The notes beneath the pieces are model-generated. The model saw only the letters and a list, made by a program, of their open reading frames with translations. It made no database searches and was not told the origin of the DNA. The position numbers and the translations under genes are program-made. From assembly GCA_029289265.1 (NCBI GenBank), contig JARFTX010000001.1:85849-149848 (forward strand): DNA of 64,000 nt. The letters run 5' to 3'. Source of the DNA: Gammaproteobacteria bacterium (lineage in GTDB: Bacteria > Pseudomonadota > Gammaproteobacteria > Burkholderiales > Rhodocyclaceae). Below, in pieces: positions 26,900 through 36,208 of this stretch (position 1 is the stretch's first letter; every line of letters begins with the position of its first letter).

Positions 26900-27226
26900 T
26901 TACAGGTTGCTGTCGATGAAGGCGGTCAGCTGGGACTTGGAGAGCGCGCCGACCTTGGTGGCCTCGACGTTGCCGCCCTTGAACAGCATCAGGGTCGGAA
27001 TTCCGCGAATACCGAACTTGGCGGGAGTCTCCTGGTTTTCGTCGATGTTGAGCTTGGCGACCTTGAGCTTTCCGGCGTATTCCTTGGCGACGTCGTCAAG
27101 GATCGGGGCAATCATCTTGCAGGGGCCGCACCACTCAGCCCAGTAGTCCACCAGCACAGGCGTCTGCTGCTGCAGGACTTCGGATTCGAAATTGTCGTCG
27201 GTGACGTGATGAATGTGCTCGCTCAT
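26900..27226 (-). CDS. trxA: Thioredoxin 1
   Basis: A 108-residue cytoplasmic disulphide reductase with the active site WCGPCK at about residues 31-36 and the cis-Pro loop [11 protein letters not shown]. Length is canonical. It lies 138 bases upstream of rho. Confidence 0.97.
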   Translation of the reverse strand: MSEHIHHVTDDNFESEVLQQQTPVLVDYWAEWCGPCKMIAPILDDVAKEYAGKLKVAKLNIDENQETPAKFGIRGIPTLMLFKGGNVEATKVGALSKSQLTAFIDSNL

Positions 27227-27334
27227 TTTTCCTCACTTCAGGGATAGCGATAAGACCAGGGAACAGGCGCGGGGACCGCTATGGGTCCGGCTGGGGAGGC
27301 GGGGCAGCCCGTGTGTAATTCTAGGTATCGGCAA

Positions 27335-27363
27335 AAGTTATGCGAAGCGCGGCGCCGCGTCAA
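27335..27363 (-). promoter_or_regulatory. Candidate sigma70 promoter for trxA
   Basis: On the minus strand TTGACG and TAACTT are separated by 17 bases, about 110 bases upstream of the trxA start. The -35 is good and the -10 is weak. Confidence 0.4.
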
Positions 27364-27490
27364 CAACTTCTCCGGTTTCCCCGCTGGGCACGGTCCGCGG
27401 GCGTGGCGAAAAAGCCCCGGTGTCGGCTATATTGTCCGCTACGGGCGGGCCGACCGAGGCCGGGCCCGGAGTCCTTCTTGGAGAGGCGTA

Positions 27491-27814
27491 ATGACCTACG
27501 TTGTGACCGAATCGTGCATTCGATGCAAGTATACCGACTGCGTTGACGTCTGTCCGGTGGACTGCTTTCGCGAGGGGCCGAACTTCCTGGTGATCGACCC
27601 GGACGAATGCATCGACTGCACCCTGTGCGTGGCGGAATGTCCGGTCGAGGCGATCTTCGCCGAGGACGACGTGCCCGAGAATCAGCGTCGCTTCATCGCG
27701 ATCAACGCCGAGTTGGCCAAGCAGTGGCCGGCCATCGTCGAGCGCAAGGATCCGCTGTCCGATGCGGACGAGTGGGCCAAGCGCACCGACAAGTTGCCGG
27801 AGTTGAAGCGGTAA
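27491..27814 (+). CDS. fdxA: 7Fe-type ferredoxin FdxA
   Basis: A 107-residue ferredoxin with one [3Fe-4S] site ([17 protein letters not shown]) and one [4Fe-4S] site ([12 protein letters not shown]), plus the C-terminal extension usual for the Azotobacter-type FdI/FdxA group. It is a low-potential cytosolic electron carrier. ATG 27491 starts the canonical MTYVVTE. The 264-base gap to trxA contains divergent promoters and nothing else that I recognise. Confidence 0.93.
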   Translation: MTYVVTESCIRCKYTDCVDVCPVDCFREGPNFLVIDPDECIDCTLCVAECPVEAIFAEDDVPENQRRFIAINAELAKQWPAIVERKDPLSDADEWAKRTDKLPELKR

Positions 27815-27862
27815 GGGGGCCGGGGCGCCGAACCGCGCCGCGCCGCGGGACGTCGACGCGCT

Positions 27863-27890
27863 TTGCGCCATCAAGACAATGCACTAATAT
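27863..27890 (+). promoter_or_regulatory. Sigma70 promoter for the CBS gene
   Basis: TTGCGC and TAATAT are separated by 16 bases, about 40 bases ahead of the start codon at 27930. Confidence 0.5.
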
Positions 27891-27929
27891 GGGTCGCATT
27901 CATTGGCCGTTCGAGCGCAGGGGGAAAAG

Positions 27930-28379
27930 ATGCTGGTGAGCGAGATCCTCGCGATCAAGGGTAAGGTCCTCTACACGATCGCGCCCAACAAGCATCTGGG
28001 TGAAGCCGTCGAGATCATGACCGAGCAGGATGTCGGCTCGCTGGTCGTGTTTTCGCACGGACAGATGACCGGTCTGCTGACCTTCCGCGAAGTGCTGCTC
28101 GCGCTCAATCGAGGCGGCGCCCAATGGGCCGAGATGGAGGTGGGTTCTGCGATGTTGACTGCGCCGTTGGTCGCCGCGGCCAATATGGAAATGGACGAGC
28201 TGCGCCGGCTCATGGTCGAACATCGCCAACGGTACATGCCCGTCATGGATGGCACGACGTTGCTGGGGGTCGTGTCCTTCCACGACGTCGCCAAGGCGGT
28301 GCTCGAGGAGCAGAGCTTCGAGAACCGCATGCTCAAGAACTACATCCGCAACTGGCCGGAACAAGGCAGCGAGGCCTGA
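27930..28379 (+). CDS. Two-CBS-domain protein
   Basis: A 149-residue protein made almost wholly of a CBS pair (about residues 8-60 and 72-130). Such modules bind adenine nucleotides and usually regulate something else. No catalytic domain is attached. The ATG at 27930 has AGGGGG upstream; an upstream TTG is less likely. The 180-base gap to fadD holds no gene. Confidence 0.88.
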   Translation: MLVSEILAIKGKVLYTIAPNKHLGEAVEIMTEQDVGSLVVFSHGQMTGLLTFREVLLALNRGGAQWAEMEVGSAMLTAPLVAAANMEMDELRRLMVEHRQRYMPVMDGTTLLGVVSFHDVAKAVLEEQSFENRMLKNYIRNWPEQGSEA

Positions 28380-28559
28380 CCGGCCTGTGCGGGGACGTTC
28401 GGCGTCTCCGTTCGAGAAGTTGATCCCGCAAGGCGTCCAGGTACCGACGAGAACGCCGTGGGGTGGAAGCGGGCGCGCCGCGTCGCGCCATGGTCGCCGG
28501 GGAGGGCGACGCCGGAGTGTGCTTCGGCGGTGATTTTTCCACGCCATGGAAGCGAGACC

Positions 28560-30227
28560 ATGCAAAAGATCTGGTTGAAGAGCTACCCGCCCGGGATTCC
28601 GCACGCGATCGACGTCGACGAATTTGCCTCGATCGGCGCGCTGTTCGAGCAGGGCGTGCGCAAGTTCGCCGAGCGCACCGCCTATCTCAACATGGGCGTG
28701 GCAATTTCCTACGCGGAACTCGATCGGCTGTCTGCGCAGTTCGCGGTCTACCTTCAGGGTGTGCTCCGCCTGCCGCCCGGCGCGCGCGTGGCGCTGATGA
28801 TGCCCAATGTCCTGCAGTACCCGGTCGCCATGTTCGGCGTGCTCAGGGCGGGCTACACGGTCGTCAACGTCAATCCCCTCTACACGCCGCGTGAGCTCGA
28901 GCACCAGCTGAAGGACTCGGGCGCCGAGACCATCGTCGTCCTGGAGAACTTCGCGCGCACGGTCGAGCAGGTCCTGCCCAAGGTGGCGATCCGGAACGTG
29001 GTGGTCACCAGCCTGGGTGAGCTGCTCGGTTTTCCCAAGGGCCTGATCGTCAATCTGGTCGTGCGCCATGTGCGCAAGCTCGTGCCCGCGTGGAACATTT
29101 CCGGTCATGTGCGTTTCGGCGAGGCTTTGAAGCGGGGTGCCGGCCACCGCCTCGAGCCTGTCGAAGTCGGCCACGACGACATCGCCTATCTGCAGTACAC
29201 CGGCGGCACCACGGGCATGGCCAAGGGCGCCGTGCTCACCCATCGCAACATCATCGCCAACCTGCAGCAGGCACATGCGTGGATCGGCCCGCATGTGCGT
29301 GAAGGCGAGGAGATCATCATCACGGCGCTGCCGCTCTACCACATCTTCTCGCTTACTGCGAACTGCCTGACCTTTTTCAAGTTCGGCGCGACCAACGTGC
29401 TGATCACCAATCCCCGGGACATCCCCGGCTTCATCAAGGAACTGGGGAAACACCGCTTCACGGCGATCACCGGGGTGAACACCCTGTTCAACGCGCTCCT
29501 GAACAATCCGGATTTCGCCAAGCTCGATTTTTCCGCGCTCAAGCTCAGCCTGGGCGGGGGCATGGCCGTGCAGCAGGCCGTGGCCGAGCGCTGGCGCCAA
29601 GTCACCGGCAAGCCGCTGATCGAGGCCTACGGCCTGACCGAGACCTCGCCCGCGGTGACGATCAACCCGCTCGATCTGCCGGAGTTCAACCACGCGATCG
29701 GGCTGCCGATTTCCTCCACCGATATCAGCATCCGCGACGACGACGGCAACGAGATGCCCGTCGGCGAACCCGGCGAGCTCTGCGTGCGGGGCCCCCAGGT
29801 CATGCGCGAGTACTGGAACCGTCCGCAGGACACGGCCCGCGCCTTCACCCCGGACGGCTTCTTCCGCACCGGTGACATCGCGACGATCGACGAGGCGGGC
29901 TTCGTGCGTCTCGTCGACCGCAAGAAGGACATGATCCTGGTGTCCGGGTTCAACGTTTACCCGAACGAGGTCGAGGACGTCGTCGCGAGCCATCCCGGCG
30001 TGCTCGAGGTGGCCGCGGTCGGCGTGCCCGACGAGCGCAGCGGCGAGGCCGTCAAGCTCTTCGTGGTGCGCAAGGATCCCGCGCTCACGAAGGACGAGAT
30101 CATCGCGCACTGCAAGCAGAGCCTCACCGCTTACAAGGTGCCCCACCTGGTCGAGTTTCGCGAAGAGCTGCCCAAGACCAACGTCGGCAAGATCCTGCGC
30201 AGGGCGCTGCGAGAGGGTAAGGCTTAG
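28560..30227 (+). CDS. fadD: Long-chain fatty acid-CoA ligase
   Basis: A 555-residue acyl-adenylate-forming enzyme. The AMP-binding P-loop YTGGTTGMAKGA is near residue 213, the YGLTETSP motif near 355 and the FACS-type GFFRTGD region near 435. The catalytic Lys sits in KTNVGKILRRALRE at the C-terminus. It activates fatty acids to CoA esters at the inner face of the membrane. The ATG at 28560 starts MQKIWLKSYPPGIP, the usual FadD beginning. Confidence 0.95.
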   Translation: MQKIWLKSYPPGIPHAIDVDEFASIGALFEQGVRKFAERTAYLNMGVAISYAELDRLSAQFAVYLQGVLRLPPGARVALMMPNVLQYPVAMFGVLRAGYTVVNVNPLYTPRELEHQLKDSGAETIVVLENFARTVEQVLPKVAIRNVVVTSLGELLGFPKGLIVNLVVRHVRKLVPAWNISGHVRFGEALKRGAGHRLEPVEVGHDDIAYLQYTGGTTGMAKGAVLTHRNIIANLQQAHAWIGPHVREGEEIIITALPLYHIFSLTANCLTFFKFGATNVLITNPRDIPGFIKELGKHRFTAITGVNTLFNALLNNPDFAKLDFSALKLSLGGGMAVQQAVAERWRQVTGKPLIEAYGLTETSPAVTINPLDLPEFNHAIGLPISSTDISIRDDDGNEMPVGEPGELCVRGPQVMREYWNRPQDTARAFTPDGFFRTGDIATIDEAGFVRLVDRKKDMILVSGFNVYPNEVEDVVASHPGVLEVAAVGVPDERSGEAVKLFVVRKDPALTKDEIIAHCKQSLTAYKVPHLVEFREELPKTNVGKILRRALREGKA

Positions 30228-30342
30228 CGCTCGCCGCGGGCGCCAAAGTGGCGGGCACTCGCAAGCGTCGGCGCGCAGATCGCGGTGCAGGGCTGAAGGC
30301 AGTCCGGACGTGATTCGATTGATCTGCGACCGACTTGCCCTG

Positions 30343-30371
30343 TTGCAGCGGCCAACGAAGCCGGGTATAGT
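30343..30371 (+). promoter_or_regulatory. Sigma70 promoter for tRNA-Gly
   Basis: TTGCAG and TATAGT are separated by exactly 17 bases, ending 58 bases before the tRNA. Confidence 0.75.
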
Positions 30372-30429
30372 TCGCCCCCGTCGAGCGTGGCTCCGTCTTC
30401 TTTCGAAGGCGTGGCGCGCTTGCGATCAA

Positions 30430-30505
30430 GCGGGAATAGCTCAGTTGGTAGAGCGCAACCTTGCCAAGGTTGAGGTCGCGAGTTCGAGACTCGTTTCCCG
30501 CTCCA
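30430..30505 (+). tRNA. glyV: tRNA-Gly (anticodon GCC)
   Basis: A 76-nt tRNA with encoded CCA. The acceptor stem pairs GCGGGAA with TTCCCGC. The D-loop is AGCTCAGTTGGTAGAGC, the anticodon loop is TTGCCAA (GCC reads GGC/GGU glycine codons) and the T-arm contains GTTCGAG. All arms fold correctly. Confidence 0.97.
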
Positions 30506-30513
30506 GAATATCC

Positions 30514-30542
30514 GAAGGGAAGGCACTGCATGCCTTCCCTTC
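30514..30542 (+). terminator. 12-bp perfect hairpin after tRNA-Gly
   Basis: GAAGGGAAGGCA and TGCCTTCCCTTC enclose a five-base loop. The stem starts 9 bases after the tRNA. A pure T-run is lacking, but the stem strength and position fit a terminator or 3' processing guard. Confidence 0.65.
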
Positions 30543-30557
30543 GTCCATTTCGGGGTG

Positions 30558-31766
30558 ATGCCTGTGGCCGACACCCGCCTGTTTCCGCTACCCGGTCGGG
30601 CCGTGGTGCCGGATTATGGCGCGGGCGGATTGTTCGGGCTGGTCGCCGATATTGGCCGCTTTCTCGACGGTTCGTCGTGGCGCGGCACGGGGCAGGCCGA
30701 AGTCGAGGGCGTCCGCGAACCCCGCGAACCCCGCATCCTCGTCTTCCTGCTGATCGATGGCCTCGGCGACGCGTTTCTCGACCGGTTCGGGCGTGGGAGC
30801 TTGCTGCATGCGCACCGTCAGCGAAGGATCACTTCGGTGTTTCCCTCCACGACCGCGAGCGCCCTGACGACGATTCTCACCGGGCTCGCGCCTGCGGCGC
30901 ACGGGCTGACCGGCTGGTTCATCAACGATCGGCGGTTCGGCGGCGCGATCGCGCCGTTGCCGTTGCAGCGACGCGGGGGTGGGGCGCTGCGAGGCTGGTT
31001 TGCCCTTCAGCGGCTGTTTCCCTATGGGACCCTGTTTCAGCGCCGCAAGCGTCCATCGGTGCTGGCGTCGCCGGTACAGATCGCCGGCTCGCCGTTCTCG
31101 CGCCGGCATGCGCGTGGTGCGACGACCATCGCCTACGCGGGGCTCGAAGGTCTGGTCGAGGCGATCGTGGCAAGCGTGGACAGGCTCGTCGGGCCAGCCG
31201 GTGGCTATATCCACGCCTATTACCCCGATTTCGATTCCCTGAGCCACGATCACGGCGCGAATTCCCCCGCGTCCGTCGCCGAGTTCGCCCGGATCGACGC
31301 AGCCTTTGCCGTCTTGCTCGACCGGCTCGTGGGCCGGCCGGTCGACATCGTCGTGAGCGCCGATCACGGCTTCATCGATGCGCCGGACGAGCAGGCCTTG
31401 TGTCTGAACGATCTTCCCGAGCTCGCCGGCATGCTCGCGGCGCCGCTCTCCGGTGAGCGCCGTGCCGCGTTCTGCGCGGTGCGGTCCGGTGCCGAGGCCG
31501 AGTTCGAGTGCGCGGCGCGCGAGGTGTTCGCCGGGCGGGTGGCCGTCGCGCGCTCGGCAGATCTGCTCGCTGGCGGTTTGTTCGGCCCCGGTCGCCCGCA
31601 TCCCCGCATCCACGAGCGCATTGGCAGCCATGCGCTGCTGATGGAAGCGGGCTGGACGATTCGCGATCTTCTGCCCGGCGAGGACGACCATTTCATGCGC
31701 GGCGTCCACGGCGGCCTCTCGCCGCAGGAGATGTGGATTCCGGTAATCGAGGCGCGTTGCGGCTGA
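30558..31766 (+). CDS. Type I phosphodiesterase/nucleotide pyrophosphatase family protein
   Basis: A 402-residue alkaline-phosphatase-superfamily protein. It has a metal site in FLLIDGLGD near residue 60, a nucleophile-bearing FPSTTASALTTILTG, and later metal ligands in YYPDFDSLSHDHG and SADHGF. No signal peptide is clear. Substrates of this group range from nucleotides to phospho-glycans. The ATG at 30558 directly follows a GTG. The next gene cluster is envelope-like, which suggests lipid or glycan phosphate chemistry, but that is a guess. Confidence 0.8.
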   Translation: MPVADTRLFPLPGRAVVPDYGAGGLFGLVADIGRFLDGSSWRGTGQAEVEGVREPREPRILVFLLIDGLGDAFLDRFGRGSLLHAHRQRRITSVFPSTTASALTTILTGLAPAAHGLTGWFINDRRFGGAIAPLPLQRRGGGALRGWFALQRLFPYGTLFQRRKRPSVLASPVQIAGSPFSRRHARGATTIAYAGLEGLVEAIVASVDRLVGPAGGYIHAYYPDFDSLSHDHGANSPASVAEFARIDAAFAVLLDRLVGRPVDIVVSADHGFIDAPDEQALCLNDLPELAGMLAAPLSGERRAAFCAVRSGAEAEFECAAREVFAGRVAVARSADLLAGGLFGPGRPHPRIHERIGSHALLMEAGWTIRDLLPGEDDHFMRGVHGGLSPQEMWIPVIEARCG

Positions 31767-32042
31767 GGTCCGGTAGCGTTGTACAGGGCCGGGGGCAGGG
31801 AATCCGGTTCTTGGAGTCGGTTTGTCCGGGCTCGGCGAGCGTGAGATGTTCACTGGGCGAGCACTCGAGCGCTAGCGATGGGCCGTGTCTTTGCCCTGTG
31901 CTGCGCTGCGGGAGTATAGTTCGCGGGTTTTCCCTCCGTGGCCCGGACGGTGGCGAGGTCGCCCCGGTGCTCGAAAATCGATGATCCATACCGCAAGCCC
32001 CGACGCTCTGCCGGTTGCAGCCTCTCGCCGCCGGGCCGCGCA

Positions 32043-33338
32043 ATGATCCGGCACGATTCGCTGCGCCTCCTCGACAGTTGGCTCGGGGTTCCTGCGTGCG
32101 CCGTTCTGACCGCGTGGCGAAGCTTCATGCGGGCCTTGGGGTTGGCACGCCGCGCTTCCGGCGCATCGCCGAAGAATGTCCTGTTCGTGCAACTCGCCGA
32201 ATCCGGAACCATGGTGCTGGTCGACCCGGCCATACGCCGTCTTACGGCGCAGACCGGCGCGGAAGCTTTTTGCGTGACCTTTGCCGCCAATCGCCCGAGC
32301 CTGGCCATCACCGGGACGATTGCTCCCGAGCGCATCTTCACGATCCGCACCGACTCGCCGATCGCCCTGCTCGCGGACACTTGGCGCTTTCTCGTCCGGG
32401 TGCGGCGGTGCCAGATCGACACGGTGGTCGACTTCGAGCTCTTTTCCCGACTCACGGCGGTCTTGTGCCTCGCCACCGGCGCGCGTCGCCGAGCCGGATT
32501 CGACTGTCGCGGCGGAGCAGGGCTTTATCGGGGCGATTTGTACACCCACCCGGTGGCTTTCGATCCGCACACGCACATGGCAAGAAACTACCTCGCGCTC
32601 GTCGAGGCGGTGACCGAGGCGCCGGCCTCCCACGCGGCGGACCCCATTCCCGAGGCGCCCGATTCGCCATTGCCGACGCTCGAGCTGCGCCGCATCAGCG
32701 CGATCGAACTCGACGCGGTCCAGGCAGGCCTCGAGGCGCACCTGCAGCAGTCGCTCGGCGCGACCCTGGTGCTCGTCAATGCCAATGCGAGCGACATGCT
32801 GCCGCAGCGGCGCTGGCCCCGCGACCATTTTGTCGCGCTCGTCCGCGCCTTGCTCGCGGACCGCCCGGATGTGCAGGTCCTCCTGATCGGCGCGGCCGAC
32901 GATCGCACGACCACGGCAGTCATTGCGACGGAGCTGGGCGACCCCCGCTGCGTCGACGTCGCCGGCCTGATTCCGCTCGAACAGTTCCCTGCGCTGTGCT
33001 CGCTCGCTGCGGCGATGGTGACGAACGATTCCGGCCCGGCGCACTTCGCTGCGGTCACGGCACTGCCGGTCATCGCCCTGTTCGGCCCCGAAACCCCGGT
33101 GCTTTTCCGCCCGCTCGGAAACGCCAAGGTGATCTGCGCCGGATTGTCCTGTTCGCCCTGCGTGAGCGCCAACAATCAGCGTCGCACCCGCTGCACCGAC
33201 AACCAGTGCATGCAGCGCATATCGGTCGCGGAGGTGCTCGCCGCGACGCTCGCGGTGTTGCCGCCGCGCGTGGCCACGCCGGTCGACGGCGACGAACCGC
33301 CCGAGGGCAAGACCCCGGTCGACCGATTCGCCGCATGA
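32043..33338 (+). CDS. Glycosyltransferase family 9 (heptosyltransferase-like)
   Basis: A 431-residue GT-B-fold protein of the LPS heptosyltransferase family. The N-terminal Rossmann domain starts at KNVLFVQLAESGTMV. The C-terminal donor site includes VLLIGAADD and the diagnostic NDSGPAHFA near residue 327. A short Cys-rich stretch CSPCVSANNQRRTRC follows, as in some members that handle other sugars. It probably adds a sugar to an envelope glycan or lipid. The 276 bases before it are empty. It overlaps the DegT gene by ATGA. Confidence 0.83.
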   Translation: MIRHDSLRLLDSWLGVPACAVLTAWRSFMRALGLARRASGASPKNVLFVQLAESGTMVLVDPAIRRLTAQTGAEAFCVTFAANRPSLAITGTIAPERIFTIRTDSPIALLADTWRFLVRVRRCQIDTVVDFELFSRLTAVLCLATGARRRAGFDCRGGAGLYRGDLYTHPVAFDPHTHMARNYLALVEAVTEAPASHAADPIPEAPDSPLPTLELRRISAIELDAVQAGLEAHLQQSLGATLVLVNANASDMLPQRRWPRDHFVALVRALLADRPDVQVLLIGAADDRTTTAVIATELGDPRCVDVAGLIPLEQFPALCSLAAAMVTNDSGPAHFAAVTALPVIALFGPETPVLFRPLGNAKVICAGLSCSPCVSANNQRRTRCTDNQCMQRISVAEVLAATLAVLPPRVATPVDGDEPPEGKTPVDRFAA

Positions 33339-34540
33339 TTCCACGCCGCCGCATTGCCCTCGAGTTCGACGACCTGGTCGATGCCTTGCGCTGCCTGTGG
33401 ACGTCGGCTGAGCATGCGGCGGCCCAGGTGGCCGCGTTCGAGCGGGCGTTCGCCGCCTCGATCGGGGTGCGTCATGCGATCGCGACATCAAGTGGTCGCG
33501 ATGCGCTAGGGCTGATTCTCGACGAGCTGGACCTGGGCGAGGGCGATGAGCTGGTGATACCCGCCTATACGCTGGGAGAGTTGGTGCCGCTGATTCGCGC
33601 GCGCGGCATCGTCCCGGTGCCGGCCGACATCGACCCGACGACCTTCAACGTCACGCCTGAGAGCGTCACGCATCGCATCGGCCCGCGCACTCGCGCCATT
33701 CTGATCGTGCATCTGCTCGGCGCGCCGTGCGACGCACCCGCGCTCCGGGTGCTCGCCGACGCGCACTCCGTGGCCTTGATCGAGGACTGCGCGCACGCAC
33801 CGTGCGCCCGTATCGACGGCCGCGCCGCGGGCAGTTTCGGTCATGCCGCGCTCTTCAGCCTGGAGGCGACCAAGGCGGTCGCGGCTTTCGGCGGCGGGGT
33901 GGTGGCAAGTGACGACGATGCGCTGGTCGCGCGCATCCGGGCGCGCATCGCATCCCGCCCGCAGCGAGAGTGGCCGCCGGTGCGCAAGGCGCTCCTCAAG
34001 CTGATCGAGGAACTCGGCGTGCGCAGTCCCGCCTACGGCCTGGTCGCACGTCTCATGTTCTCGGAGCGCCGTGCCGGCCGCTTCGATCGCCTTTACCGGC
34101 GCGCCCACGACAAGGTGCGAGGCAACGCGACCGCATTCAGCGGCTTCCAGGCGCGGCTCGGTCTGCGCAAGCTCGCGCGTATGCAGGCGCGCAACCGCCG
34201 GCTCAACGCACTCTGGGAGGATTTCGCCGCGCGCCTGCCCGAGCGCCTCGCGCGACAGCGCCGGGATGCGGTCGGCGAGCCTGCCTTCTACAATTTCGTG
34301 GCGCGCTTCGACGGCGACATTGCAGCCCTGCGCGCCGCTGCCCAGTCTACCGGGCTCGACCTGGGCATCGGCTCCGAGGTGATGGACGACACCGCCGCGA
34401 TGCTGGGTTTCGATGATTGCCCCGGCGCCGCCGAGGCGCATGCACGCGCCGTGCTCATCCCGCTCTACGAGGGGCTGTCCGAACGCCGTCGCGCGCGCAT
34501 GGTCGACGTCCTTGTCCGAATTTGCCGCGAGCTGCCATGA
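33335..34540 (+). CDS. DegT/DnrJ/EryC1 family aminotransferase
   Basis: A 401-residue PLP enzyme of the sugar-aminotransferase family. The PLP-phosphate region is TSSGRDALGLIL, the Asp clamp is VALIEDCAHAP and the Schiff-base Lys is in SLEATKAVAAFGGG near residue 180. The usual product is an amino-deoxy sugar nucleotide. The open frame runs far upstream in the same phase, but the real start is ATG 33335, overlapping the glycosyltransferase stop. Confidence 0.85.
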   Translation: MIPRRRIALEFDDLVDALRCLWTSAEHAAAQVAAFERAFAASIGVRHAIATSSGRDALGLILDELDLGEGDELVIPAYTLGELVPLIRARGIVPVPADIDPTTFNVTPESVTHRIGPRTRAILIVHLLGAPCDAPALRVLADAHSVALIEDCAHAPCARIDGRAAGSFGHAALFSLEATKAVAAFGGGVVASDDDALVARIRARIASRPQREWPPVRKALLKLIEELGVRSPAYGLVARLMFSERRAGRFDRLYRRAHDKVRGNATAFSGFQARLGLRKLARMQARNRRLNALWEDFAARLPERLARQRRDAVGEPAFYNFVARFDGDIAALRAAAQSTGLDLGIGSEVMDDTAAMLGFDDCPGAAEAHARAVLIPLYEGLSERRRARMVDVLVRICRELP

Positions 34541-34603
34541 GCCGAGTCCCGCGCGGGTCGCGCCGCGCCATTTCGATAACACGACGTGTACGCTGATGAC
34601 GGA

Positions 34604-36043
34604 ATGGCTGTGAGCGCCTTCGATCACGAAGTCGTCCTGCTGCGCATCGACCGCCAGGCGCAGGATCACACGCGCCACCCCCGCCATGCGCATCCGGCGC
34701 TCGACCTGAAGTACGTGCAGAGCGGGCTGGAGGCAATACTCGGCGACGAGGTGCCGCTGCTCGACGGCTGGCTTGCCGACTTCGATGTCGAGACCTTCGC
34801 CGCCACGGCGCTTGGCCGACGTCCCCGCATCGCGGTGATCCGCGCCGTCACCTGGTCGCTGGATGAATCGGTGCGCGTCGCCGCCAGGCTGCATGCCGCG
34901 GGCGTCGTGACCATCGCCGTCGGCCAGCAGGTTGCCCATGTGGCGCGCAGTCCGTATCCGGGCTGGCACGAAGCTTACGACCTCGCCGTGCACGGCGAGC
35001 CGGAGGAGGAGGTGCCGCGCCTTGTCGCGCGGCTGCAGGCCGGGGAGCCGCTCCACGTGCTGCGCGCCGAATCCATCCGGCGCATGCGCTCGGGTGCGAT
35101 GGTGCTGGTCGAAGACCCCGACGCCTTGTGCAGGCCGCGCTTCTCGTCGAGCGAGCTGGGCGGCTATCCGTTTCCGTTTCCGACCCGCGCCCCGGCTCGC
35201 GCCCGTTGGGGCTACGTATTGACCAGCTGGGGCTGTCCCCGTCCGTGCCGCCATTGCACGGCAATCGTGCGCAAGAGCGTCGGCCAGCGCTTGCGCGAGC
35301 GGGATGTCGGCCGGGTCGTGGACGAAGTATTGGCGCTGCGCGCCGCAGGTGCCGGGGCGATCGCGTTCGAGGACGATTCACTGTTCGTCAATCGCGCGCG
35401 TTTTCTGCGGCTCGCCGACGAACTCGTCCGCCGCGACGTGCGGCTGCCCTGGATGGCGAATGCGCGGCCCGACGAACTCGATCCCGAGCGCGTGGACGCG
35501 GCGCGAGCTGCGGGTGCCGTGCTGCTCAAGGTCGGCGTCGACAGCGGCTCGCCCCGCCTGATCGAACGTCTCGGCAAGACGGCCGACGGCGCCGCCTGGA
35601 TGCGCGACACGCGGCGTGCTTTCTCGTTGCTGGAGCGCAGCGGCATCGGCTCCGTGGCGCTCTTCATGGTCGGAATGCCCGACGAGACGGTCGAGGACGC
35701 CGAGGCGACGCTGCAACTTGCGCGACGGATCGCGCCCGACTACATCCAGGTGCAGATCTACCGCGCCTATCCCGACGTACCGCTGTGGAACGACCTGCCG
35801 GATGGCAAGCGCACCAGCGGGGCGGAATATCACTACCTTGCGCCGATCAGCAACTGCAGCCGGATCCCGGCCGAGGCGCTGCCAGGCTTGCAGCGCCGCA
35901 TGTACCGGCAGTTCTACCTGCGACCGGCGTTCGTCGGGCGACACCTGTTGCGCCACTGGCGCCATTATCTTTCGCCCTTGAGTGTTGCAAGGCTTCCTGC
36001 GCGGCTGCCGTCGGTACTGCGCTACCTTGCCGCATCGCGCTGA
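34604..36043 (+). CDS. B12-binding-like radical SAM protein
   Basis: A 479-residue radical SAM protein. The [4Fe-4S] motif is CPRPCRHC (CxxxCxxC) near residue 211. The N-terminal part (about 60-190) resembles the cobalamin-binding Rossmann domain of this family, but I see no DxHxxG motif. The radical core continues with VGVDSGSPRLIERLGK and FMVGMPDET. The C-terminus ends in a His- and Arg-rich stretch (HLLRHWRHYLSP). The reaction is unknown. Its position after the DegT gene suggests modification of a lipid, glycan or cofactor. The start at 34604 is preferred over the GTG at 34586; neither has a strong ribosome site. Confidence 0.78.
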   Translation: MAVSAFDHEVVLLRIDRQAQDHTRHPRHAHPALDLKYVQSGLEAILGDEVPLLDGWLADFDVETFAATALGRRPRIAVIRAVTWSLDESVRVAARLHAAGVVTIAVGQQVAHVARSPYPGWHEAYDLAVHGEPEEEVPRLVARLQAGEPLHVLRAESIRRMRSGAMVLVEDPDALCRPRFSSSELGGYPFPFPTRAPARARWGYVLTSWGCPRPCRHCTAIVRKSVGQRLRERDVGRVVDEVLALRAAGAGAIAFEDDSLFVNRARFLRLADELVRRDVRLPWMANARPDELDPERVDAARAAGAVLLKVGVDSGSPRLIERLGKTADGAAWMRDTRRAFSLLERSGIGSVALFMVGMPDETVEDAEATLQLARRIAPDYIQVQIYRAYPDVPLWNDLPDGKRTSGAEYHYLAPISNCSRIPAEALPGLQRRMYRQFYLRPAFVGRHLLRHWRHYLSPLSVARLPARLPSVLRYLAASR

Positions 36044-36148
36044 TACACCACAACGGCGCGCGTCGCCGACCGGGAAGTCCGTGGCGCGGCGCGCTGCTCA
36101 ATTCGGGTATCGTGACGCATTGCCGCATTTTGCATGAGGCAGCCTACG

Positions 36149-36154
36149 TATAAT
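36149..36154 (+). promoter_or_regulatory. -10 element for the GGDEF-hemerythrin gene
   Basis: A perfect TATAAT lies 55 bases before the start. No convincing -35 sits at 16-18 bases, so an activator may be needed. Confidence 0.4.
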
Positions 36155-36208
36155 GACGTGTCGCTCGCCGGCGACGGGGGCTTTGGGGGTCCGGGCAAGG
36201 GGTAGCAG

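Noticed and set aside
27900-30146. A 748-codon minus-strand open frame
   Set aside because: It is opposite fadD and the CBS gene and has no signal, domain or ribosome site.
32015-33334. Upstream extension of the DegT frame to 841 codons
   Set aside because: It overlaps the glycosyltransferase in another phase. The DegT homology and an ATGA start begin at 33335.
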